Source: Streptomyces noursei
GTDB taxonomy: Bacteria > Actinomycetota > Actinomycetes > Streptomycetales > Streptomycetaceae
Direction: 5' to 3'
DNA length: 64,000 nucleotides
Assembly: GCF_001646665.1 (NCBI RefSeq)
Contig: NZ_LWBU01000249.1
Coordinates: 1 to 64,000 of the forward strand
Shown: positions 34,618-42,016 of the stretch, in pieces
Layout: every line of letters begins with the position of its first letter
How positions within the stretch are numbered: the first letter of the stretch is position 1
The notes under the pieces: generated by a model
Told to the model about the DNA's origin: nothing
What the model saw: the letters and a program-made list of their open reading frames with translations, nothing else
The model's database searches: none
Made by a program: the position numbers and the translations under genes

Positions 34618-35125
34618 GCACCGGCGCGGTCAGCGCCTCCAGCCGCTTGATCATGCGGTGCACGACGAGCAGCGGGATCACTCCGAAGACCCCGAAGGAC
34701 ATGTCGATCAGCGACCAGGAGAAGGGGATGCCCCGGATGGGCCCGCAGATCAGCGCGAGGGGGATGATCCCGGCGCAGGCGATCATGCCGAACTCGATCA
34801 CCCAGATGTTGCGCACCGGGTCGCGGTAGGGCCCGTAGAAGGCGACGGCGATGACGAGGTGCGCGAAGGCGAGCCAGTCGGTGCCGTAGAGGAGGAAGGG
34901 GTACTGCCGGTCGGCGGTGTCGACGCCGGCCCGGACGCGCGCGATCCACTCCCGCAGCTCCGGGAAGGCGTCGGCGACGGGGGACGCCCAGCCGTTCAGG
35001 GCGTCTTCGAGGAGGTGCAGTTCGGTGACGAGGGGGAAGGCCGTCGCCCCGCTCAGCACCAGGCAGACGATGAAGAACACCAACCACACGCGTATGCGCC
35101 GCAGCAGGGCGCCGGTCTCGCTCAT
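34592..35125 (-). CDS. Conserved membrane protein
   Basis: The product is a 177-residue protein with about four hydrophobic helices: VWLVFFIVCLVLSGATAF, WLAFAHLVIAVAFYG, VIEFGMIACAGIIPLALICG and SLIDMSFGVFGVIPLLVVHRMI. A periplasmic-side helical segment with LREWIARVRAGV lies between helix 1 and 2. I do not recognise a family with a known function. It is convergent with the serine hydrolase (26-bp overlap) and divergent from the Ser/Thr kinase. Confidence 0.75.
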   Translation of the reverse strand: MSETGALLRRIRVWLVFFIVCLVLSGATAFPLVTELHLLEDALNGWASPVADAFPELREWIARVRAGVDTADRQYPFLLYGTDWLAFAHLVIAVAFYGPYRDPVRNIWVIEFGMIACAGIIPLALICGPIRGIPFSWSLIDMSFGVFGVIPLLVVHRMIKRLEALTAPVLSARTLPV

Positions 35126-35230
35126 GTCCGCAGCGTACGCCGGGGTTTACACCGTTTTTACCGGGGGTCCCGGTACGGTCCGCCCGCCCTCCGCACCGGG
35201 CCGGCCCGCCGGCTGTGCGAAGATCCGAAC

Positions 35231-37159
35231 GTGCAACCGATCAGCGTGGAAGACCCTTCCTGGATAGGTCCGTACCGGCTCCTCGGCCGCCTGGGCGAGG
35301 GAGGGATGGGCCGCGTCTACCTCGCCCGCAGCGAGGGCGGCCGGACCGTCGCCGTGAAGCTGATCCTCGGTCAGCTCGCGCAGGACCAGGAGTTCCGGCG
35401 GCGCTTCGCCCAGGAGGTCTCCGCGGCGCGGCGGGTCGGCGGCCGGTGGACGGCACCGGTGCTGGACGCCGACACCGGGGCCACCGTGCCCTGGGTGGCG
35501 ACCGGTTACATCCCCGGACCGTCCCTGGCGGAGGTCGTCGGCGACGGCCACGGGCCGCTGCCCGAGACCTCGGTGCGCGCGCTGGCGAGCGGGCTGTCGC
35601 AGGCCCTGGAGTCCATCCACTCCGTGGGGCTGGTCCACCGGGACCTGAAGCCGTCCAACGTGCTGGTGACCGTGGACGGTCCGCGGGTGATCGACTTCGG
35701 GATCGCGCGGGCCATGGACGCGCAGGGCGTTACGGGTGACGTCCGGACCCGCACCGGCGCGGTCGTCGGTTCGCCCGGCTTCATGTCGCCGGAGCAGGTG
35801 CGCGGGGAGAGGATCACCCCGGCGTCGGACGTGTTCTGCCTCGGCGCGGTCCTGGCGTACGCCGCGACGGGACGCACGCCGTTCGGCGGCGCCGACAGCG
35901 GCGTGCACAGCCTGTTGTACCGGATCGTGCAGGAGGAACCGGACCTCGACGGAGTGCCGCGGGGGCTCGCCGGACTCGTCCGCGCCTGCCTGGTCAAGGA
36001 CCCGGCGGGGCGCCCCTCGGTCGCGGAGCTGATCGAGGCCACCCGGGACGCGGAACCCGCCGGGGCCTGGCTGCCGGGCGCGCTGCTCGCGCAGCTCGGT
36101 CAGCGGGCGGCGCGGCTCCTGGACGCCGAGCTGCCGGTGTCGGCGCGGCCACCGGCGCCCGCGCCCACTCCGGCACCGGCGCACCCCGACCCGCTGCCGT
36201 TGCCGGGGCCGGGGCCGCTGTACGCACAAACGGCGTTCCAGACGCCGCCCCCGTCGCCCCAGCCCCACGCGTACGCGTACGCCGTGCCGCACCCGGTGCC
36301 CCCGGGCCCGCCGGACACCTTCGCCGGCCGGTCGGGGGGAGGCGGCGGGGCGCGGGTGGCGCTGATCGTCCTGGGCGTCGTGGTCGGGCTGCCGGTGGTG
36401 ACCGTCGTGCTGCTCTTCCTGATCGGTCTGCTCACCGACAAGAAGGAGGAGACGCCCGCCCTCCACGAGATCGAGGGGGCCGTGCCGGACGCCTACCTCG
36501 GCGCCTGGGAGGGCGTGATGAAGCCGGGCACGGAGAACGAGGTGCTGGGGCGCTTCGACGTCGTCCAGGGCGAGAAGGACCAGGTGGTCGCCACGGTGAC
36601 GTACACCCTTCCGCACGCGCTCTGCCAGGACCGCGCCCCGCTGGTGTCCGCCGACGCCTCGAAGATCGTGCTGGGTGGGGGCACCAGGGCGAAGAGCGTG
36701 CCGGAGGGCACGAGGAGCTGTGCGCGGTCCTCGGCCCGGCAGACCCTCAAGGCGCAGCCGGACGGTTCCCTGCTGTGGGAGTCGGCGGGCGCCTCCACGA
36801 CGCTCCGGCCGGCCGAGACCAGCAAGGCGGCCGTCCATCCGAAGCTCCTCGGCACCTGGGACCTCCCGACCGAGCCCGCCGGTGACAGCCTCCGGCTGAC
36901 GATCGGGCAGGGGGCGGTCGGTGAGCAGGTCGTCACGGCGACCGGCGCCGGCGCGTTCAAGGAGTGCCGGTGGAAGGGGTTGCTCGCGGGCGCCCACACC
37001 GACCGGCTCGTCCTGGGGCCGCTCACCGCGGGCACGAGCTCCTGCCCGGTGCGCGGCTCGATGGTGCTCACCCCGGCGGGTGAGGGCACGCTCTACGCCG
37101 ACCGCGCCGACCGCCCGGTGGGCACGGGCCGGGAGCAGCTCAACCGCCGCACCCCCTGA
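35231..37159 (+). CDS. Membrane serine/threonine protein kinase (PknB-like)
   Basis: The product has 642 residues with a GTG start. The kinase domain (about 14-280) contains the glycine loop GEGGMGRVY, K43 (VAVKLI), HRDLKPSNV near 137, DFG (VIDFGIAR) and the GFMSPEQV activation segment. A Pro/Ala-rich juxtamembrane linker (~300-370) leads to one membrane helix (VALIVLGVVVGLPVVTVVLLF, ~376-400). An extracellular domain of about 230 residues follows, with paired cysteines. No PASTA repeats are present, so the external ligand differs from that of PknB. Probably monocistronic. Confidence 0.93.
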   Translation: MQPISVEDPSWIGPYRLLGRLGEGGMGRVYLARSEGGRTVAVKLILGQLAQDQEFRRRFAQEVSAARRVGGRWTAPVLDADTGATVPWVATGYIPGPSLAEVVGDGHGPLPETSVRALASGLSQALESIHSVGLVHRDLKPSNVLVTVDGPRVIDFGIARAMDAQGVTGDVRTRTGAVVGSPGFMSPEQVRGERITPASDVFCLGAVLAYAATGRTPFGGADSGVHSLLYRIVQEEPDLDGVPRGLAGLVRACLVKDPAGRPSVAELIEATRDAEPAGAWLPGALLAQLGQRAARLLDAELPVSARPPAPAPTPAPAHPDPLPLPGPGPLYAQTAFQTPPPSPQPHAYAYAVPHPVPPGPPDTFAGRSGGGGGARVALIVLGVVVGLPVVTVVLLFLIGLLTDKKEETPALHEIEGAVPDAYLGAWEGVMKPGTENEVLGRFDVVQGEKDQVVATVTYTLPHALCQDRAPLVSADASKIVLGGGTRAKSVPEGTRSCARSSARQTLKAQPDGSLLWESAGASTTLRPAETSKAAVHPKLLGTWDLPTEPAGDSLRLTIGQGAVGEQVVTATGAGAFKECRWKGLLAGAHTDRLVLGPLTAGTSSCPVRGSMVLTPAGEGTLYADRADRPVGTGREQLNRRTP

Positions 37160-37206
37160 TCCGCCGGGACGGCGCGGCCATGGGGCCGCCCGGCCGCGTG
37201 GTGCGG

Positions 37207-37280
37207 CGGGTGCGCGGCGCCGGGTGCGCGGCGGCCCCTGCGGGTGCGCGGCGGCCCGCTCGGGTGCGCGGCCCGGTGCG
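37207..37280. repeat. Tandem repeat with CGGGTGCGCGGC core
   Basis: The 12-mer CGGGTGCGCGGC occurs at 37207-37218, 37221-37232, 37241-37252 and 37261-37272. The last three are at an exact 20-bp period with spacer variants of GGCCCCTG/GGCCCGCT. It lies 48 bp after the kinase stop, outside any coding region. Confidence 0.75.
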
Positions 37281-37530
37281 GCGCCGCGCTGCGTGCCGGG
37301 CCGCACCCGTACCGGCGCCTCACCCTCCGGCGGGAGGCGCGCGCCGGTACCGGTGGTCACTGCCCGTGGGCGTCGTCCTCGTCGGCCTCCACTCCGTCGA
37401 GCGGTTCGCCCGCGCCCGTCCCCTCACCGGGGCGGTAGCCCTCGGCGGCGCTCGCCGTGCCGGGGACGGTGCGGCGGGCGGCCCGGCGGGCGGCGCCCGA
37501 GTGGGCGCCCGGACCGCGCCCGGGAAGGAC

Positions 37531-37568
37531 GACGGGCGGGCCGGGGGAGGAACCCCGGCCCGCCCGTC
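37531..37568 (-). terminator. Terminator of the aldehyde dehydrogenase gene
   Basis: A perfect 16-bp inverted repeat (GACGGGCGGGCCGGGG) with a 6-nt loop begins 14 bp beyond the dehydrogenase stop. It is one of the strongest hairpins in the window. Confidence 0.88.
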
Positions 37569-37581
37569 ACCGGTGCGGGGG

Positions 37582-39018
37582 TCAGCCCAGCGAGGTCATC
37601 ACGTGCTTGACGCGCGTGTAGTCCTCGAAGCCGTACGCCGAGAGGTCCTTGCCGTAGCCGGACTTCTTGAAGCCGCCGTGCGGCATCTCCGCGACCAGCG
37701 GGATGTGGGTGTTGATCCACACGCAGCCGAAGTCCAGGGCCTTGGACATCCGCATCGCGCGGGCGTGGTCCTTGGTCCAGACGGAGGAGGCCAGGGCGTA
37801 CTCGACGCCGTTGGCGTACTCCAGGGCCTGCTCCTCGTCGCGGAACGGCTGGACCGTGATGACGGGGCCGAAGACCTCGTTCTGGATGATCTCGTCGTCC
37901 TGCTTGAGGCCGGAGACGACGGTCGGGGCGTAGAAGTAGCCCTTGTCGCCGACCCGGTGGCCGCCCGCCTCGACCTTGGCGTGGGCGGGCAGGCGGTCGA
38001 TGAAGCCGCTGACCTGCGCCAGCTGGTTGGCGTTGTTCAGCGGGCCGTACAGCACGTCCTCGTCGTCCGGCAGGCCGGTCTTCGTCTCGGAGGCGGCCTT
38101 GGCGAGCGCCGAGACGAACTCGTCGTGGATCGACTCGTGGACCAGGACGCGGGTGGCCGCCGTACAGTCCTGGCCGGCGTTGAAGAAGCCCGCGACCGAG
38201 ATGTCCTCGACGGCCTTGGCGATGTCGGTGTCCTCGAAGACCACGACCGGCGCCTTGCCGCCCAGCTCCAGGTGGACGCGCTTGACGTCCTTGGCGGCGG
38301 ACTCGGCGACCTGCATGCCGGCGCGTACCGAACCGGTGATGGAGGCCATCGCGGGGGTGGGGTGCTCGACCATGGCGCGGCCGGTCTCGCGGTCGCCGCA
38401 GATGACGTTGAAGACGCCCTTGGGGACGATCGAGCCGATGATCTCGGCGATCAGCACGGTGGAGGCCGGGGTGGTGTCCGACGGCTTGAGCACGACGGTG
38501 TTGCCGGCGGCGAGCGCCGGGGCGAACTTCCACACGGCCATCATCATCGGGTAGTTCCACGGCGCCACCTGGGCGCAGACGCCGACCGGCTCACGGCGGA
38601 CGATGGAGGTCAGGCCCTCCATGTACTCGCCGGCGGACTTGCCCTCCAGCATCCGGGCGGCGCCGGCGAAGAACCGGATCTGGTCCACCATCGGGGGGAC
38701 CTCTTCGGTGCGGGTGAGCTCGATCGGCTTGCCGGTGTTCTCCGACTCGGCGGCGATCAGGTCCTCGGCCCGCTCCTCGAAGGCGTCGGCGATCTTCAGC
38801 AGCACCTTCTGGCGCTCGGCCGGCGTCGCGTCGCGCCAGGCGGGGAAGGCGGCCGCGGCGGCCTCCATGGCGGCGTCGACGTCTGCCTGGCCTGAGAGCG
38901 GAGAAGTGGCGTACACCTCGCCGGTGGCCGGGTTGACCACGTCGATGGTCCGTCCGTCGGCGGCGTCCCGGAACTCCCCGTTGATGTAGTTGCGCAGACG
39001 ACGCAGCTCGGTGGTCAC
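37582..39018 (-). CDS. Gamma-aminobutyraldehyde-type dehydrogenase, second copy
   Basis: The product is 478 residues from a GTG preceded by GGAGGGG. The catalytic Glu is in VHLELGGKAPVVVF and the Cys in NAGQDCTAATR, the gamma-aminobutyraldehyde dehydrogenase pattern. APWNYPMMMAVWKFAPALAAGN supports NAD binding. It is divergent from the AsnC regulator, which is followed by a class III aminotransferase, so aminotransferase and dehydrogenase probably act in sequence on a diamine. It is a paralogue of the dehydrogenase at 25929-27434 that works with the amine oxidase. Confidence 0.93.
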   Translation of the reverse strand: MTTELRRLRNYINGEFRDAADGRTIDVVNPATGEVYATSPLSGQADVDAAMEAAAAAFPAWRDATPAERQKVLLKIADAFEERAEDLIAAESENTGKPIELTRTEEVPPMVDQIRFFAGAARMLEGKSAGEYMEGLTSIVRREPVGVCAQVAPWNYPMMMAVWKFAPALAAGNTVVLKPSDTTPASTVLIAEIIGSIVPKGVFNVICGDRETGRAMVEHPTPAMASITGSVRAGMQVAESAAKDVKRVHLELGGKAPVVVFEDTDIAKAVEDISVAGFFNAGQDCTAATRVLVHESIHDEFVSALAKAASETKTGLPDDEDVLYGPLNNANQLAQVSGFIDRLPAHAKVEAGGHRVGDKGYFYAPTVVSGLKQDDEIIQNEVFGPVITVQPFRDEEQALEYANGVEYALASSVWTKDHARAMRMSKALDFGCVWINTHIPLVAEMPHGGFKKSGYGKDLSAYGFEDYTRVKHVMTSLG

Positions 39019-39102
39019 TTGCCACCCCTCCTGTCGGTCTCGTGGTGCTCGGTGCTCAGGTGTCCAATGGGTGGACAGCCCCACCCTAATCGCTGTGGCG
39101 AC

Positions 39103-39170
39103 GATTCCGACAGGGCCGACGCCCCACAACTTCGGATTCAGTGGGATCGGAACGCGAGAACAACGGATTT
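39103..39170. promoter_or_regulatory. Phased repeats between dehydrogenase and asnC
   Basis: Elements fitting CGGAWTY (either strand) occur at 39103-39109 (GATTCCG), 39133-39139 (CGGATTC) and 39164-39170 (CGGATTT), 30 and 31 bp apart. This is about three helical turns and would place all sites on one DNA face, as Lrp/AsnC proteins prefer. The third copy lies in ACAACGGATTTC, which resembles ACAAGGGATTCC in the polyamine-operon promoter. Confidence 0.5.
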
Positions 39171-39219
39171 CCTCGATCTGGGGTTGCGCGAGTGACGAGA
39201 CTCGGTGCAGAGTGAAGAC

Positions 39220-39711
39220 GTGGCCAGTCGAAGCGCAGACCCCAGGGGCGGAAACGGATCGTCGCCGACGATCGACGCCGTGTCCCTGGCGATCATCGAA
39301 CAGCTCCAGGAGGACGGTCGCCGTCCGTACGCCGCCATCGGCAAGGCCGTCGGCCTGTCCGAGGCGGCCGTGCGGCAGCGCGTCCAGAAGCTCCTCGATC
39401 AGGGCGTCATGCAGATCGTCGCCGTCACCGACCCCCTCACCGTCGGCTTCCGCCGTCAGGCGATGGTCGGCATCAACGTCGAGGGCGACGTGGAGCAGGT
39501 GGCGGACGCGGTGACGGCCATGGCCGAATGCGAGTACGTGGTGATGACCGCGGGCTCCTTCGACCTGATGGTGGAGATCGTCTGCGAGGACGACGACCAC
39601 CTCCTGGATGTGATCAACAAGCGCATCCGCACTCTCCCCGGCGTGCGCTCCACCGAGAGCTTCGTCTACCTCAAGCTCAAGAAGCAGACCTATATGTGGG
39701 GAACCCGATAG
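39220..39711 (+). CDS. Lrp/AsnC family transcriptional regulator
   Basis: The product is 163 residues from the GTG that gives VASRSADPRGG; a GTG five codons upstream is also possible. The N-terminal HTH (about 22-70) reads DAVSLAIIEQLQEDGRRPYAAIGKAVGLSEAAVRQRVQKLL. The C-terminal RAM/AsnC effector domain has GVRSTESFVYLKLKKQ. It is divergent from a dehydrogenase and 2 bp from the aminotransferase start, so it is very likely a local regulator of diamine catabolism. In S. coelicolor the corresponding region has, as I recall, been linked with polyamine use. Confidence 0.92.
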   Translation: MASRSADPRGGNGSSPTIDAVSLAIIEQLQEDGRRPYAAIGKAVGLSEAAVRQRVQKLLDQGVMQIVAVTDPLTVGFRRQAMVGINVEGDVEQVADAVTAMAECEYVVMTAGSFDLMVEIVCEDDDHLLDVINKRIRTLPGVRSTESFVYLKLKKQTYMWGTR

Positions 39712-39713
39712 CC

Positions 39714-41075
39714 GTGAGCAAGGACCTCTCCAAGACCGCCTACGACCACCTGTGGATGCACTTCACCCGCATGTCGTCGTACGAGAACAGCCCCGTCCCG
39801 ACCATCGTCCGCGGCGAGGGCACCTACATCTTCGACGACAAGGGCAAGCGCTACCTCGACGGCCTCGCCGGCCTGTTCGTGGTCCAGGCCGGACACGGCC
39901 GTACGGAGCTCGCCGAGACCGCCTACAAGCAGGCCCAGGAACTCGCCTTCTTCCCGGTGTGGTCCTACGCCCACCCGAAGGCGGTGGAGCTGGCCGAGCG
40001 CATCGCGCACCACGCTCCCGGCGACCTGAACAAGGTCTTCTTCACCACCGGCGGCGGCGAGGCGGTCGAGACCGCCTGGAAGCTGGCCAAGCAGTACTTC
40101 AAGCTGGTGGGCAAGCCCACCAAGCACAAGGTCATCTCCCGCGCGGTCGCCTACCACGGCACCCCGCAGGGCGCGCTGTCCATCACCGGCCTGCCGGGCC
40201 TGAAGGCCCCCTTCGAGCCCCTGGTGCCCGGCGCGCACAAGGTCCCGAACACCAACATCTACCGCGCCCCGCTCTTCGGCGACGACCCCGAGGCCTTCGG
40301 CCGCTGGTGCGCCGACCAGATCGAGCAGCAGATCCTCATGGAGGGCCCCGACACCGTCGCCGCCGTCTTCCTGGAGCCGGTGCAGAACGCCGGCGGCTGC
40401 TTCCCGCCGCCGCCCGGCTACTTCCAGCGCGTGCGCGAGATCTGCGACCAGTACGACGTGCTGCTCGTCTCCGACGAGGTCATCTGCGCCTTCGGCCGCC
40501 TCGGCACGATGTTCGCGTGCGACAAGTTCGGCTACGTACCGGACATGATCACCTGCGCCAAGGGCATGACCTCGGGCTACTCCCCCATCGGCGCGTGCAT
40601 CATCTCCGACCGCCTGGCCGAGCCGTTCTACAAGGGTGACAACACCTTCCTGCACGGCTACACCTTCGGCGGCCACCCGGTCTCCGCCGCGGTGGGCCTC
40701 GCCAACCTCGACATCTTCGAGCGCGAGAACCTCAACCAGCACGTCCTGGACAACGAGGGCGCTTTCCGGGCCACGCTGGAGAAGCTGCACGACCTGCCGA
40801 TCGTCGGCGACGTCCGCGGCAACGGCTACTTCTACGGCATCGAGCTCGTCAAGGACAAGGTCACCAAGGAGTCGTTCAACGACGAGGAGACCGAGCGCGT
40901 CCTGTACGGCTACCTCAGCAAGGCGCTGTTCGACAACGGCCTGTACTGCCGTGCCGACGACCGCGGCGACCCGGTCGTCCAGCTGGCGCCGCCGCTGATC
41001 TCCGACCAGTCCACGTTCGACGAGATCGAGCAGATCCTCCGGGCCACCCTCACCGAGGCCTGGACGAAGCTGTGA
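39714..41075 (+). CDS. Class III aminotransferase (putrescine/omega-amino acid type)
   Basis: The product is 453 residues from a GTG two bases after the asnC stop; a GTG six codons upstream overlaps asnC. Signatures are FFTTGGGEAVETAWKLAK, RAVAYHGTPQGALSITG, FLEPVQNAGG, LLVSDEVICAFGRLG and TCAKGMTSGYSP with the PLP lysine K283. The family includes putrescine-pyruvate and beta-alanine-pyruvate aminotransferases. Co-transcription with asnC and the divergent aldehyde dehydrogenase suggests transamination of putrescine or gamma-glutamylputrescine. A strong hairpin follows the gene. Confidence 0.92.
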   Translation: MSKDLSKTAYDHLWMHFTRMSSYENSPVPTIVRGEGTYIFDDKGKRYLDGLAGLFVVQAGHGRTELAETAYKQAQELAFFPVWSYAHPKAVELAERIAHHAPGDLNKVFFTTGGGEAVETAWKLAKQYFKLVGKPTKHKVISRAVAYHGTPQGALSITGLPGLKAPFEPLVPGAHKVPNTNIYRAPLFGDDPEAFGRWCADQIEQQILMEGPDTVAAVFLEPVQNAGGCFPPPPGYFQRVREICDQYDVLLVSDEVICAFGRLGTMFACDKFGYVPDMITCAKGMTSGYSPIGACIISDRLAEPFYKGDNTFLHGYTFGGHPVSAAVGLANLDIFERENLNQHVLDNEGAFRATLEKLHDLPIVGDVRGNGYFYGIELVKDKVTKESFNDEETERVLYGYLSKALFDNGLYCRADDRGDPVVQLAPPLISDQSTFDEIEQILRATLTEAWTKL

Positions 41076-41109
41076 CCCTCGGCGTGATCGTCCGATCGTA
41101 GGCTGAACG

Positions 41110-41156
41110 CGGCCCGGGTCCTGCCCCATCCGAGTGAGATGGGCGGGCCCGGGCCG
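41110..41156 (+). terminator. Terminator of the asnC-aminotransferase operon
   Basis: A long two-part hairpin: outer arms CGGCCCGGG / CCCGGGCCG and inner arms GCCCCATC / GATGGGC with a 7-nt loop. It lies 34 bp past the aminotransferase stop. Confidence 0.85.
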
Positions 41157-41220
41157 TGTGCTGTCCGGACAGCCCCCTCGCCAATACCTACGGTTCCTGT
41201 GACCGATCCGCCCTACCATC

Positions 41221-41255
41221 GTTCCGCCGTACGGGGGAACAACGTACGGGGAAAC
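41221..41255. repeat. Direct and inverted repeats in the ABC-transporter promoter
   Basis: GTACGGGGGAAC (41229-41240) and GTACGGGGAAAC (41244-41255) form a 15-bp-period direct repeat. GTTCC at 41221-41225 is also inverted relative to GGAAC at 41236-41240. The block ends 32 bp upstream of the ATP-binding protein start and may be an operator. Confidence 0.4.
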
Positions 41256-41287
41256 GACACATCAGAACCGATACCGAGGTGTACGCC

Positions 41288-42016
41288 ATGGTGGCCCCGC
41301 CGGACAACGACGTGCTCTGGGCACGCGCCCTGCACCACTCCCACAACGGCTCCCCCGCGCTGCAAGGCGTCTCCCTCGGCGTGCGCGAGGGCGAGATCCT
41401 GGCCGTGAGCGGGCCGCGGGGCAGCGGCAAGACGACGCTCCTGCGCTGCCTCTCCGGCCGGCTCGTCCCCCGCGAGGGCGAGGTCTGGTTCAACAGCGCC
41501 CCGGTGCACACCATGACCTCACTCCAGCGCGAACGGCTGCGCCGCGACCGGTTCGGCTGGGTCGGACCGCAGCCGGACCTGGTCCCCGAGCTGACCGCCT
41601 GGGAGAACACCGCCCTGCCGCTGATGCTGCGCGGCACCTCCCGCCGGGCCGCCAAGTCCGCCGCCCTCGACTGGCTGGAGCGGCTCGACGCCGGCGACTG
41701 CGCGCGCCTGCGGCCGCACGCCCTCCTCCAGGCCCAGCGCCAGCGCGTCGCCATCGCCCGCGCCCTGGTGACCATGCCGTCGCTGCTCTTCGCCGACGAA
41801 CCGACCGCGCCCCTGCACCGCGCCGACGGCGCCCAGGTGCTGCGCACCCTGACGGCCGCGGCCCGCTCCCACCGGATCACCGTCCTGCTCGCCACGCACG
41901 ACCCGGACGTCGCCGCCCTCGCCGACCGCACGGCGCACCTGCTCGACGGGCGGCGGGTCAACTCCGTGCACCTCAACGGAGCGGAGGGCCGCGACGCGTG
42001 CTCGCTCTCCGTCTAG
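41288..42016 (+). CDS. ABC transporter ATP-binding protein with degenerate signature motif
   Basis: This 242-residue ATPase is related to the FtsE/LolD/MacB branch. Walker A GPRGSGKTT (42-50), Q-loop (Q95), Walker B LLFADEPT (166-173) and the H-loop His (LATHD) are present. The ABC signature LSGGQ is replaced by LLQAQRQRVA (146-155), so the usual second-site ATP contact is lost. The ATG is preceded by GAGGTG; an in-frame GTG lies 9 bp earlier. It overlaps the permease gene and probably forms a transporter with it. Confidence 0.85.
   Translation: MVAPPDNDVLWARALHHSHNGSPALQGVSLGVREGEILAVSGPRGSGKTTLLRCLSGRLVPREGEVWFNSAPVHTMTSLQRERLRRDRFGWVGPQPDLVPELTAWENTALPLMLRGTSRRAAKSAALDWLERLDAGDCARLRPHALLQAQRQRVAIARALVTMPSLLFADEPTAPLHRADGAQVLRTLTAAARSHRITVLLATHDPDVAALADRTAHLLDGRRVNSVHLNGAEGRDACSLSV

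Larger units (their letters stand above)
37160..37581. other. 422-bp intergenic region between kinase and dehydrogenase genes
   Basis: This is the only gap over 300 bp. It holds a 20-bp-period tandem repeat (37207-37280), a terminator hairpin (37531-37568) and otherwise unassigned GC-rich DNA. On the minus strand 37357-37530 reads in one frame as a C-terminus-like peptide ending EADEDDAHGQ with codons ending mostly in G/C. That frame has no start codon, so it may be a gene remnant. Confidence 0.5.
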
